Assembly (NCBI GenBank): GCA_045598025.1
Contig: JAZLLH010000074.1
Location: forward strand, 1 to 31,714
Reading direction: 5' to 3'
Source of the DNA: UBA1195 sp045598025
Lineage (GTDB): Bacteria > Bacteroidota > Bacteroidia > Bacteroidales > WCHB1-69
Length of the DNA stretch: 31,714 nt
In this document: piece by piece, positions 1-8,049 of the stretch
Layout: each line of letters opens with the position of its first letter
Position numbering within the stretch: the first letter of the stretch is position 1
The notes under the pieces: generated by a model
What the model was told of the DNA's origin: nothing
Seen by the model: the letters and a program-made list of their open reading frames with translations, nothing else
Databases searched by the model: none
Translations under genes and position numbers: made by a program

Positions 1-68
1 CGGGTACAAACCAGGGGCGCCGCCCACTACCTTTCCCTCCGCCGCTGTCTTATCGCAGAAGAACCTGT

Positions 69-1112
69 CTATACGAAGCGATAGATGGTTTCCCTTTCAA
101 ATTTTTCGCCCGGACGCAGGATGGGGCTGGGAAATTCCGGATGGTTGATGGCATCCGGAAAACCTTGAGCTTCCAGACAGATGGCTGTCTGTACGTCGTA
201 CATACGCCCGGATTTTCCGACATTTTTTTCTAAGTAGTTTCCAGAGTATACCTGCATGCAGGGGAAGTTGGTCCATACTTCCATGCAACGTCCTCCGCCT
301 TCCAGTACGGCAGCCTTCTTCATCGGACCTCCGTCAAGGCTGCTCTCTTTCCATCCGGGTAATGCCCAACCATTGTCAATGCCCAGTCCGGGTGCAAAAA
401 AATCATCGTCAATGCGGTCTTCTATAACAACGGCCTGGCGGAAATCCATCGGATTCCCTTCTACCGGAAGAATTTCGCCGGTTGGACTGACGGTTTCGTC
501 GTAGGGAATGTATTCGTCGGCCAGCACTTGGAGTTTGTGGTCGCGAATGTTGCCTTCACCTTCCCCTTTGAGATTGAAATAGGCATGGTTGGTCAGGTTG
601 AGAATGGTAGGTGTATCAGTTTCTGCAATATAGCAGATACTCAATGCATTGTCTTTGGTTAGCCGGTAGCATACGTTTACATCCAGATTGCCGGGGTAAC
701 CTTCTTCTCCATTCTCGGACCGATAATGGAGCGTGAGGCTGTGTGCGTCTTGGCATACGGTTTCCCATATTTTTTCATTGAATCCGTGATGTCCTCCGTG
801 CAGTGCATTTTCCCCGCTATTACAGGCAAGCTGGTATTCCCTGCCGTCCAAGGTAAAGCGGCCATGTCGGATACGGCCGGTACAACGCCCAATAATGCCA
901 TTGAAATAGGTCTCCTTTTGCAACCATTCGTCCAAAGTGGAGAATCCCAATACAATGTCCTTTGTTTTCATTTCCTTGTCTGGGACATGCCAACTGATGA
1001 TTTTGGCTCCATAATTGGAAATCTGCATCTGCATGCCGTTGTTTCCTACGATGGTATACAAGCGAATCTGTTTCCCATCCGTCTCTTTTTTGAAGGTGCT
1101 GGCTTTGACCAT
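69..1112 (-). CDS. galM: Aldose 1-epimerase (galactose mutarotase)
   Basis: A 347-residue protein of normal length for GalM, which interconverts alpha and beta anomers of hexoses such as galactose in the cytoplasm. Family landmarks seen are the NGIIGR stretch near residue 71, ENALHGG near 101, LTNHAYFNL with the expected catalytic His176, and a C-terminal CLEAQGFPDA segment that should carry the catalytic Glu. I see no signal peptide, although some Bacteroidota GalM proteins are secreted. It lies 37 bp downstream of a sugar-kinase gene on the same strand, so the two are probably one transcript from the promoter near 2302. The combination suggests phosphorylation of a free sugar whose anomeric form is supplied by the mutarotase. 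Family assignment is firm; the physiological sugar is inference. Confidence 0.95.
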   Translation of the reverse strand: MVKASTFKKETDGKQIRLYTIVGNNGMQMQISNYGAKIISWHVPDKEMKTKDIVLGFSTLDEWLQKETYFNGIIGRCTGRIRHGRFTLDGREYQLACNSGENALHGGHHGFNEKIWETVCQDAHSLTLHYRSENGEEGYPGNLDVNVCYRLTKDNALSICYIAETDTPTILNLTNHAYFNLKGEGEGNIRDHKLQVLADEYIPYDETVSPTGEILPVEGNPMDFRQAVVIEDRIDDDFFAPGLGIDNGWALPGWKESSLDGGPMKKAAVLEGGGRCMEVWTNFPCMQVYSGNYLEKNVGKSGRMYDVQTAICLEAQGFPDAINHPEFPSPILRPGEKFERETIYRFV

Positions 1113-1149
1113 ATCTTTTGTTGTTTAAATGTGAAATGTTCTTTTTTAG

Positions 1150-2232
1150 TTAAAATTTCCGAATGACGTCCTCCATGGCTTCGCGCATTTTTTCCTGTTC
1201 TTGAAGCAGACGGAGCTGGGCGCGGGTACGGACCAGATTGTGTTCAGGATACAAAATCTTGTAATAGGTATCTCCATTCAGGTAATCTGTAAAGAATCGG
1301 ACTGCCTGCATGTAACTGAGCAGCCGGCACCCGAAGGGCAGCAGGCACTTTTCCGTTTCCGTCAGGAAAATGGCTTCCCGCAGATATCCCCGTGTGTATG
1401 CCGTGAAAATGTCCATGTCCACGTGGATGTGATCCAACACGGTATCATCTTCCAATCCGGTATTGGCAGCCGTACGCATAAAATCTCCGAAATCGCTCAG
1501 TACGAATCCCGGCATGACGGTGTCAAGATCTACGATGCAGAGAGGTTGTCCGGATTCATCAAACAGCATATTGTTGACTTTGGTATCACAATGGTTGATG
1601 CGCTTGGGCAGTTTTCCCTCGCGGAAAAGCCGTTCTGCCAGGCACATCTCGTCTGCTCTTTCTGTAATTTCTGTAAGAATGTCGGGACATGCGGAAGCCC
1701 TTCCGGCCTTGTCGTTCCGGAGTGCATCCTGCAATTGCTGCAGGCGGAATTCAATGTTGTGGAAATTCGGAATGGATTCGCAAAGTTCGGAAAAAGGAAG
1801 GTCCGAAAGCTGGCATTGGAAGCGTCCGAAAGCTTCTCCTGCCAGTTCAGCAGATGTGGGTGTCACTTTTTCCTGGGATGCAGCGTTTTCAATCTGTACG
1901 TATATGCGCCAATATTCGCCTTCTGCTGTGCGGTGGAAAAGTTTGCCTTCCTTGGTAGGAATCAGGCGCAGCACTCTGCGGTCAATGTCGGAGGCTCCGC
2001 TTTCTTCCAATTTTTTCCGGATGTGTCCGGTGACTTTCTGAATATTTTCCTGGAGTCCTTCTACGTTTTCAAAAATATGATGGTTGATGCGTTGCAGAAA
2101 GTAGGAAGTTCCATAGGGGACTTTGCTGGGTAGGATAAAACTGTCGTTGATGAAACCGACTTTTACCGCTTGGGGTTCCGTAACTTCATTTGCCAGAGCA
2201 AATGACCGGATGATGTGTTGGAAATCTGGCAT
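1150..2232 (-). CDS. NahK-like aminoglycoside-phosphotransferase-family sugar 1-kinase
   Basis: A 360-residue member of the APH/choline-kinase fold family. The frame is open to a TTG at 2247, but the ATG at 2232 is the better start. The Brenner-type catalytic motif HCDTKVNN is at about residues 214-221 (catalytic Asp216), and the metal-binding motif IVDLDTVMPG follows at about 233-242. This pair closely resembles N-acetylhexosamine 1-kinase (NahK/LnpB), which phosphorylates GlcNAc or GalNAc at C1, rather than antibiotic kinases. The gene directly precedes galM, which fits sugar metabolism. The exact substrate (GalNAc, GlcNAc or another hexose) cannot be read from sequence. An aminoglycoside-resistance role is unlikely given the context and motif wording. 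Confidence 0.85.
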   Translation of the reverse strand: MPDFQHIIRSFALANEVTEPQAVKVGFINDSFILPSKVPYGTSYFLQRINHHIFENVEGLQENIQKVTGHIRKKLEESGASDIDRRVLRLIPTKEGKLFHRTAEGEYWRIYVQIENAASQEKVTPTSAELAGEAFGRFQCQLSDLPFSELCESIPNFHNIEFRLQQLQDALRNDKAGRASACPDILTEITERADEMCLAERLFREGKLPKRINHCDTKVNNMLFDESGQPLCIVDLDTVMPGFVLSDFGDFMRTAANTGLEDDTVLDHIHVDMDIFTAYTRGYLREAIFLTETEKCLLPFGCRLLSYMQAVRFFTDYLNGDTYYKILYPEHNLVRTRAQLRLLQEQEKMREAMEDVIRKF

Positions 2233-2301
2233 GATGTATATGTGCAATTTTGTTTGGATGCCGGATGTGGACTTGTTTCACCCGACGGTTGATTCAAAGT
2301 G

Positions 2302-2309
2302 CAAAGATA
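2302..2309 (-). promoter_or_regulatory. Promoter -7 element for the kinase-galM operon
   Basis: On the minus strand this reads TATCTTTG, a perfect match to the Bacteroidota -7 consensus TAnnTTTG, about 70 bp upstream of the kinase ATG. I do not see a matching TTG box at the 15-bp spacing found at other promoters in this window. Confidence 0.55.
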
Positions 2310-2414
2310 CAAAAAAAACAAATGTCTGCCGGTACAGAATAATATTCTGACTTTTTTGTGCGTTATAAACCGTAAACCTTGTTTGCAGCTTTCAAAGATA
2401 TAATACTCCACACA

Positions 2415-2663
2415 ATGATATTCAAAGTTCCCGAATTCGAACACCGTGAATTCAATTACAAGCCTCGTTACTACAAACCTCGGAACCTGTCTTCCTCGGG
2501 GGAAGAGAACATTTCGGAAGAAGAAAAGCAGGAAGCAGCCATGCGCAACCGCATCCATACCGGATTGCACAGTCAGATGAAGCATCACCGCATACCCGGT
2601 AAGCGTCTTTGGATACTGGGCCTGATATTATTGCTGCTGTTGTTGGTTATGAGTCGTTTGTAG
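2415..2663 (+). CDS. Small tail-anchored membrane protein upstream of mutL
   Basis: An 82-residue protein. The frame extends upstream to 2379, but the ATG at 2415 gives a sensible N-terminus beginning MIFKVPEFEHREFNYKPRYY. The body is charged and rich in Tyr, Arg and Glu. The last 18 residues form a single hydrophobic helix (about 64-81, ILGLILLLLLLVM), so a C-terminal membrane anchor is likely. There is no signal peptide and no enzymatic motif. Its stop codon is one base before the mutL ATG, so the two are surely cotranscribed. I recall similar small proteins near mutL in other Bacteroidales genomes, some carrying an unfounded riboflavin synthase label; I see no riboflavin synthase feature here. 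Function unknown. Confidence 0.8.
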   Translation: MIFKVPEFEHREFNYKPRYYKPRNLSSSGEENISEEEKQEAAMRNRIHTGLHSQMKHHRIPGKRLWILGLILLLLLLVMSRL

Positions 2664-2664
2664 T

Positions 2665-4539
2665 ATGGAAGGAATAATACATGTATTGCCGGATTCCGTT
2701 GCCAATCAGATAGCGGCCGGAGAAGTTGTCCAACGTCCTGCATCTGTTGTCAAAGAATTGATGGAAAATTCCATAGATGCTGGAGCAACGCATATTGATT
2801 TGATTGTCAAAAATGCAGGTCGTACTCTGATTCGGGTGACAGATAACGGCTGCGGAATGAATGCTGAAGATGCCCTGCGTTGTTTCGAGCGGCATGCCAC
2901 CTCCAAAATTTCCAGCGCAGACGATCTTTTCCAATTGCAGACCAAAGGCTTTCGTGGAGAGGCCTTGGCGTCCATTGCATCCATCGCCCATGTGGATCTG
3001 AAAACCCGCACCATTGATTCCGAAGTGGCCACCCATCTTTATATGGAGGGTTCTCAATTGAAGGGGAAGTCGGAATGTACGGCTCCCGTGGGTACCACTT
3101 TCGAAGTGAGGAACCTGTTTTTTAACGTACCAGCCCGTCGCAATTTTCTGAAATCCGACAATGTGGAATTCAACCATATTTTGGATGAGTTTATGCGCAT
3201 AGTGCTGACGACACCGAACGTGTCATTCACCCTTTATCACAATGACAAACAGATTTATGACCTTCCGAAAACGATTCTGAAGCAGCGAATCATCAATGTG
3301 TTCGGGAACAGTTACAAGGAAAAATTCCTGGCTGTGCACCAGGAAAGCGAAGTGGTCTGTATTGATGGATTTGTGGGCAAACCGGATGCCGCCCGCAAGA
3401 CCAAGGGCGAGCAGTATCTTTTTGTCAACAACCGCTACATTCGTCATCCTTATTTCCATCATGCCATAATGTCGGCTTTGGAAGAAGTGCTTCCCGAAGG
3501 ATATTATCCTTCTTATTTTATTTATTTCGAGGTTGATCCGTCAAAAATAGATGTCAATATACATCCTACCAAGATAGAGGTGAAATTTCAGGAAGAAAAA
3601 GTCATCTACTCCATGCTGAGGGCTTCTGTCCGCTATGCTGTCGGAACGTTCAATGCATCTTCCAACATTGATTTTGAGAACATTTCTCCCATAGATTTCA
3701 GCCGTGTGCCTACAGGGGGAATTCCCAAGCCGCCAGCCATCTCGTATGATCCGGAATACAATCCGTTCAATGTCAAACCTTCAAATGTTTCTTCAAAGAA
3801 ATCCTACGAAGCCGATCCTTCCCCATTCAGAACGCAGGCCCCGGATTCCTGGCGGCAGATATATGAAAGCGTGAAGGAAAATACCTACACTTTAGAGGAA
3901 GAAGATTCTCCGGAACTGCAAACCTCACTTCCTCTGGAAACGGCTCCGACAGCGGAGAAAGTGACAGCGGGCCAGTCATCCTTCCAATGGCAGAATTCCT
4001 ATATTGTCACTGCATGCGGGACGGAGCTGTTGGTCATAGATCAGGAATCGGCTAGCGAACGCATTCTGTTCGAGCGTTTTATGCACAACATAGAGCGGAA
4101 AGAAACGGTTCCGGTACAAAAGTTGTTGTTTCCGGAATCGGTAACTTTCAGTCCTCAGGATTCGGAAACGGTCAAGGAATTGCAGAACGAATTTCGTGAT
4201 TTGGGCTTCGATATGGAGCCTTTTGGACGGAATGCCTGGATAATACACGGTGTTCCTGCCGATTTGGGAGAGGAGAATGTGCAGCGTACGATGGAGCAGG
4301 TGCTGGAAACTTACAAATGCGATCAGATGAGTTTGAAGTCCGGTCGTAAAACGAATCTGGCCCGTTCCATGGCCAGGACCTTTTGCGTGCGTAGGGGAAA
4401 AAAACTGGAAGAAAGGGAAATTGTTGCTCTTTGGAAACAATTGTCCCAATGCGACTGTCCTTCGCTGTCTCCATCAGGGAAAAAAGTATGGATGCGTTTT
4501 TCGGAATCTGACGCATCGAAATGGTTTAAAGATAAATAA
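2665..4539 (+). CDS. mutL: DNA mismatch repair protein MutL
   Basis: A 624-residue MutL, the ATPase that links MutS mismatch recognition to strand processing. The N-terminal GHKL ATPase motifs are intact: ELMENSIDAGA near residue 31, DNGCGM near 59, and KGFRGEAL near 93. The transducer domain follows to about residue 330, then a variable linker (about 345-440) and a C-terminal dimerisation domain. The endonuclease motif DQHA(X)2E(X)4E is altered to DQESASERILFE at Asp459-Glu470, and the usual CPHGRP motif is replaced by CDCPSLSPSGKK starting at Cys596. It therefore may not nick DNA itself. It is the second gene of a compact plus-strand operon, with the next gene 3 bp away. Confidence 0.97.
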   Translation: MEGIIHVLPDSVANQIAAGEVVQRPASVVKELMENSIDAGATHIDLIVKNAGRTLIRVTDNGCGMNAEDALRCFERHATSKISSADDLFQLQTKGFRGEALASIASIAHVDLKTRTIDSEVATHLYMEGSQLKGKSECTAPVGTTFEVRNLFFNVPARRNFLKSDNVEFNHILDEFMRIVLTTPNVSFTLYHNDKQIYDLPKTILKQRIINVFGNSYKEKFLAVHQESEVVCIDGFVGKPDAARKTKGEQYLFVNNRYIRHPYFHHAIMSALEEVLPEGYYPSYFIYFEVDPSKIDVNIHPTKIEVKFQEEKVIYSMLRASVRYAVGTFNASSNIDFENISPIDFSRVPTGGIPKPPAISYDPEYNPFNVKPSNVSSKKSYEADPSPFRTQAPDSWRQIYESVKENTYTLEEEDSPELQTSLPLETAPTAEKVTAGQSSFQWQNSYIVTACGTELLVIDQESASERILFERFMHNIERKETVPVQKLLFPESVTFSPQDSETVKELQNEFRDLGFDMEPFGRNAWIIHGVPADLGEENVQRTMEQVLETYKCDQMSLKSGRKTNLARSMARTFCVRRGKKLEEREIVALWKQLSQCDCPSLSPSGKKVWMRFSESDASKWFKDK

Positions 4540-4542
4540 ACT

Positions 4543-5772
4543 ATGAATAAACGCAAAATCATTAATGACCCGGTCTACGGATTCATCACCATTTCGAACG
4601 ACTTTCTGTTTGATTTGATACAGCATCCATATTTTCAGCGTTTGCGAAATATCAAGCAGTTGGGTCTTACAAATTTGGTTTATCCGGGAGCTCTGCATAC
4701 CCGTTTCCAGCATTCTTTGGGAGCCATGCATCTGATGCAGGAAGCTTTGGATAATTTGAAATACAAGGGAGTGGAAATTACACCGGAGGAGGAAGAGGCA
4801 GCTTTGGCTGCCATTCTGCTCCATGATATCGGTCACGGTCCTTTTTCTCATTTGTTGGAAAAAACATTCATCCGTTCCACCACGCACGAAGAATTCACCT
4901 CTTTGTTTATGCAAACGATGAACCGGGAATATGGCGGGCGGCTTTCCTTGGCGGTCGAGATATTCGAAGACCGGTATCCCAAGCGTTTTCTGCACCAACT
5001 GGTGTCTGGTCAGTTGGATGTGGATCGTCTGGATTATCTGAGCAGAGACAGTTTCTTTTCTGGAGTGGCGGAAGGCGTTATAGGTACGGAGCGGATTATT
5101 AAAATGCTGAATGTGAGCAATAATGATCTCGTTGCCGATGCCAAAGCCCTATATTCTATTGAAAAATTCATTATTTCCCGGCGCCTGATGTACTGGCAGG
5201 TGTATCTGCATAAAACCGTGCATGTAGCAGAGGTGATGTTGGTGCAATGTCTCCAGAGGGCCAAAGATCTGTGGCGGATTTCGCATGATTTCTTTCTGCC
5301 GGAATCCATGCAGGTGTTTTTTGAAAAAGACTATGCCTTGTCTGATTTCAGTGAGAACCCGTCTCTTTTGGACCATTATGCTGATTTGGACGACAGGGAT
5401 ATCGGTTATGCCATCAAGCAATGGCGGCGGCATCCTGACCGGGTATTGTCGGAGCTTTCCGTGCGACTGTATAACCGTAATCTGTTCCGAATCGAAATGA
5501 GTGAACAGGCATTTTCTGAAGAGTACCTTTTCCGTATACGGGAAGCTATAGCAAGGCAACTTTCTTTTTCTGAAGAGGAAACAGCTTATCTGTTTTCGTC
5601 CGGAAAAATGGAAAACAGGGCCTACAACAAGAGTGTGGGTTCTATTTTCATTCTGGAAAAAGACGGAAGTATCCGTCCTCTGGAGGAATTGTCCGATCAC
5701 TTGAATCACCGCACCTTGTCTGAAAGTGTGAGCAAATATTTTGTTGCATACCCCAAAGAATTAATATTATGA
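4543..5772 (+). CDS. HD-domain phosphohydrolase (SAMHD1/dGTPase-like family)
   Basis: A 409-residue HD-superfamily protein related to dNTP triphosphohydrolases and SAMHD1. The metal site is visible as QHSLG (His57), LLHDIGHGPFSH (His94-Asp95) and the downstream Asp in GQLDVDRLDYLSRD (about 157-170). No membrane segments or extra domains are evident. Family members hydrolyse dNTPs or other nucleotides; the substrate of this branch is not established from sequence. The gene follows mutL by 3 bp, and its TGA stop overlaps the ATG of the flavin reductase. A nucleotide-pool role next to mismatch repair would be plausible but is inference. Confidence 0.9.
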   Translation: MNKRKIINDPVYGFITISNDFLFDLIQHPYFQRLRNIKQLGLTNLVYPGALHTRFQHSLGAMHLMQEALDNLKYKGVEITPEEEEAALAAILLHDIGHGPFSHLLEKTFIRSTTHEEFTSLFMQTMNREYGGRLSLAVEIFEDRYPKRFLHQLVSGQLDVDRLDYLSRDSFFSGVAEGVIGTERIIKMLNVSNNDLVADAKALYSIEKFIISRRLMYWQVYLHKTVHVAEVMLVQCLQRAKDLWRISHDFFLPESMQVFFEKDYALSDFSENPSLLDHYADLDDRDIGYAIKQWRRHPDRVLSELSVRLYNRNLFRIEMSEQAFSEEYLFRIREAIARQLSFSEEETAYLFSSGKMENRAYNKSVGSIFILEKDGSIRPLEELSDHLNHRTLSESVSKYFVAYPKELIL

Positions 5773-6335
5773 AAGTTGCATTCAAACCAGGGACATTGAT
5801 TTATCCGCTTCCGGCTTTGATGGTCAGTTGTGGAACAGCAGAAAAAAACAACATTCTCACGGTTGCATGGACGGGTACTATATGCAGTGATCCTCCCATG
5901 TGCTACATTTCGGTACGAAAGGAGCGTTATTCTTATGATATTATCCGTGAAACGGGTGAGTTTGTCCTGAACCTGACAACCGAGTCTTTGGCGAAGGCTA
6001 CGGATTGGTGTGGTGTGAAATCCGGCAGGGAAGTGAACAAATTCAAGGAAATGCATCTGACTCCGGAAAAAGGACAAGTGGTGAGTGCTCCACTGATAGC
6101 GGAATCTCCTCTGAATATTGAATGCAAGGTTTTGGAAATAAAAGAATTAGGATCGCACGATATGTTTATCGCTGAAGTCGTGGCGATTGATGCCGAGGAA
6201 AAGCTCATTGATCCGGCTACTCAAGCTTTCCAATTGAATCACGCTCGTCCGATAGCCTATTCCCATGGAAAATACTACACTTTGGGTGAAAAAATAGGAT
6301 CCTTCGGTTTCTCTGTGAAAAAGAAAAATAAATAA
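5769..6335 (+). CDS. Flavin reductase-like FMN-binding protein (flavoredoxin type)
   Basis: A 188-residue single-domain protein of the flavin reductase-like family (split-barrel FMN-binding fold). The typical opening MVSCGTAEKNNILTVAW (about residues 18-34), CSDPPMCYISV and the conserved ETGEFVLNL stretch are present. Such proteins bind FMN and act as flavin reductases or electron carriers in anaerobes. The ATG overlaps the stop of the HD gene as ATGA, so the genes are translationally coupled. The native electron donor and acceptor cannot be told from sequence. Confidence 0.9.
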   Translation: MKVAFKPGTLIYPLPALMVSCGTAEKNNILTVAWTGTICSDPPMCYISVRKERYSYDIIRETGEFVLNLTTESLAKATDWCGVKSGREVNKFKEMHLTPEKGQVVSAPLIAESPLNIECKVLEIKELGSHDMFIAEVVAIDAEEKLIDPATQAFQLNHARPIAYSHGKYYTLGEKIGSFGFSVKKKNK

Positions 6336-6351
6336 AACAATAGTGTTGAAA

Positions 6352-8049
6352 ATGAAACGGTTATTTCTTTTTTGCTTTGTTTGTGCCTTGTGTGTCGGGG
6401 AGAAACCGTTGAACGCGCAGAACGGATTATCCGAAATGCCGGATCCCAAACCCATCTCCATGCAGGCTTGGGATAAAGTTCAGCAGCCGGTATTTGTATG
6501 GGGCTCAACCGATGTCCGATATAAGCAGCTTCAGTTTCCCAAGGCGGAAGTCATTCCGGAACTATATGCTTGGAAAGGGGAAAGGGTGAGTGCGCAGGCC
6601 GTATTTGCCTCTCCCATAAAGGAGACTATAAATCTGAAAGTGAGTGATCTGAAGTGCGGTTCCCACATCATCCCGGCGGAATGTATTCGTGCCTATTTTG
6701 TATACTATGTATTGACAGATACTTATGATAACCGTAATGATTCCTTTTTAATGGCCGACCGTCTGGTCTTGGGGAAAAGCGAGGTGGCCGCACGGACGGT
6801 ACGTCCTGTGTGGCTGGATATCCGTGTGCCCCGTGAGGCCGTTCCGGGCAAGTATACCGGAGCGGTTTCCGTAGAGGGAGAGAGCGGTTTGTATACACTT
6901 CCCTTGCATCTGACGGTTGGGAAACGGATTCTTCCGGAACCATCGGAGTGGAAATTTCATCTGGATTTATGGCAGAATCCATATGCAGTTGCGCGTTATT
7001 TCGATGTTCCGCTTTGGAGTCAGGAGCATTTCGATGCCATGCGTCCCTTGATGGAAATGTATGCCGAAGCCGGAGGAAAAGTGATTACGACCAGCATCAT
7101 GCAGCATCCGTGGAACAGTCAGACCGAAGATCCTTTCGAAAGCATGATTGTCAAAATGAAGCATGTAGATGGAAGTTGGACCTATGATTATACCGTATTC
7201 GACCGTTGGGTGGAGTTTATGTTTTCCTGCGGTGTGAACCGGCAGATTGACTGTTATACGATTGTTCCCTGGGGATATACTTTCGAATATGTCGACATGG
7301 CCAGCAGTACCCTGAAGTACGTAGAATGCAAACCGGGAGAAAAAGCTTATGAGGAATACATTCTTCCGTTCCTGCGTGATTTTGCCGGACATTTGAAATC
7401 CAAGGGGTGGTTTGAACGGACCTGTATTGCTATGGATGAACGGCCGATGGAGCAGTTTCGTGCCGCATTCGAAGTGGTTCGCAAGGCGGATCCGGGTTTC
7501 CGAGTGAAGGGTGCGGTGGATTATTCTCCGGAAATCAGTACTTTTGTCCCATTGATGTACGACATCAGCCTGATTTACGATCAGGCAGCAGTGCCAGAGC
7601 AAGTGACGGAACAACGGAAAAACGAGCGGCAGCAAACAACTTTTTACACCTGCTGCAAACCTGCCCATCCCAATACCTTCACGTTCTCACCTCCGGCAGA
7701 GTCGGCCTGGCTGGGCTGGCATGCCGCCGCACTCGGTTTTGACGGATATCTCCGGTGGGCTTATAACAGTTGGGTCAAGGATCCCTGCAGGGACAGCCGT
7801 TTCCGCAAGTGGCTCAGTGGAGATTGCTATTTGGTGTATCCGAGCGGAAGCAGTATCCGTTTTGAACGTCTGATACAGGGTATACAGGACTATGAAAAAC
7901 TCCGCATACTCCGACAGGATGCTTCACCGGCCCGCTTGAAAAAATTGGATGCCATTTTGGAGCCTTTCCGTGAAATTATATACGACCCTACTGTTGATGC
8001 GGCTGCAGAAGTGCGCAAAGCCGAATCCGCACTCCGCAGTCTGGAGTAG
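6352..8049 (+). CDS. GH123/DUF4091 family glycoside hydrolase, secreted
   Basis: A 565-residue protein. The open frame reaches a GTG at 6343, but ATG 6352 begins a clean signal peptide (MKRLFLFCFVCALCVG, with a probable signal peptidase I site near LNAQN). An N-terminal beta-sandwich is followed by the DUF4091 TIM-barrel region. The adjacent acidic pair in CIAMDERPMEQ falls at Asp362-Glu363, the position and wording expected for the GH123 catalytic Asp/Glu pair, where the substrate acetamido group assists hydrolysis. Known GH123 enzymes are N-acetyl-beta-galactosaminidases acting on glycosphingolipid-type glycans. It is the last gene of the mutL operon and ends directly against the convergent reductase gene. 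A GalNAc-releasing role is likely but untested. Confidence 0.85.
   Translation: MKRLFLFCFVCALCVGEKPLNAQNGLSEMPDPKPISMQAWDKVQQPVFVWGSTDVRYKQLQFPKAEVIPELYAWKGERVSAQAVFASPIKETINLKVSDLKCGSHIIPAECIRAYFVYYVLTDTYDNRNDSFLMADRLVLGKSEVAARTVRPVWLDIRVPREAVPGKYTGAVSVEGESGLYTLPLHLTVGKRILPEPSEWKFHLDLWQNPYAVARYFDVPLWSQEHFDAMRPLMEMYAEAGGKVITTSIMQHPWNSQTEDPFESMIVKMKHVDGSWTYDYTVFDRWVEFMFSCGVNRQIDCYTIVPWGYTFEYVDMASSTLKYVECKPGEKAYEEYILPFLRDFAGHLKSKGWFERTCIAMDERPMEQFRAAFEVVRKADPGFRVKGAVDYSPEISTFVPLMYDISLIYDQAAVPEQVTEQRKNERQQTTFYTCCKPAHPNTFTFSPPAESAWLGWHAAALGFDGYLRWAYNSWVKDPCRDSRFRKWLSGDCYLVYPSGSSIRFERLIQGIQDYEKLRILRQDASPARLKKLDAILEPFREIIYDPTVDAAAEVRKAESALRSLE

Noticed and set aside
1..68. Open reading stretches on both strands at the left edge
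   Set aside because: Frames are open but only about 23-28 codons fit; no recognisable motif and no start is seen, so neither a convergent plus-strand gene end nor a minus-strand gene can be supported.
1201..2133. 310-residue plus-strand ORF
   Set aside because: Complete overlap with the kinase gene on the other strand; composition is that of a shadow frame and no family is seen.
1150..2232. Aminoglycoside resistance kinase
   Set aside because: The fold is shared, but the catalytic and metal motifs match N-acetylhexosamine kinases and the neighbour is galM.
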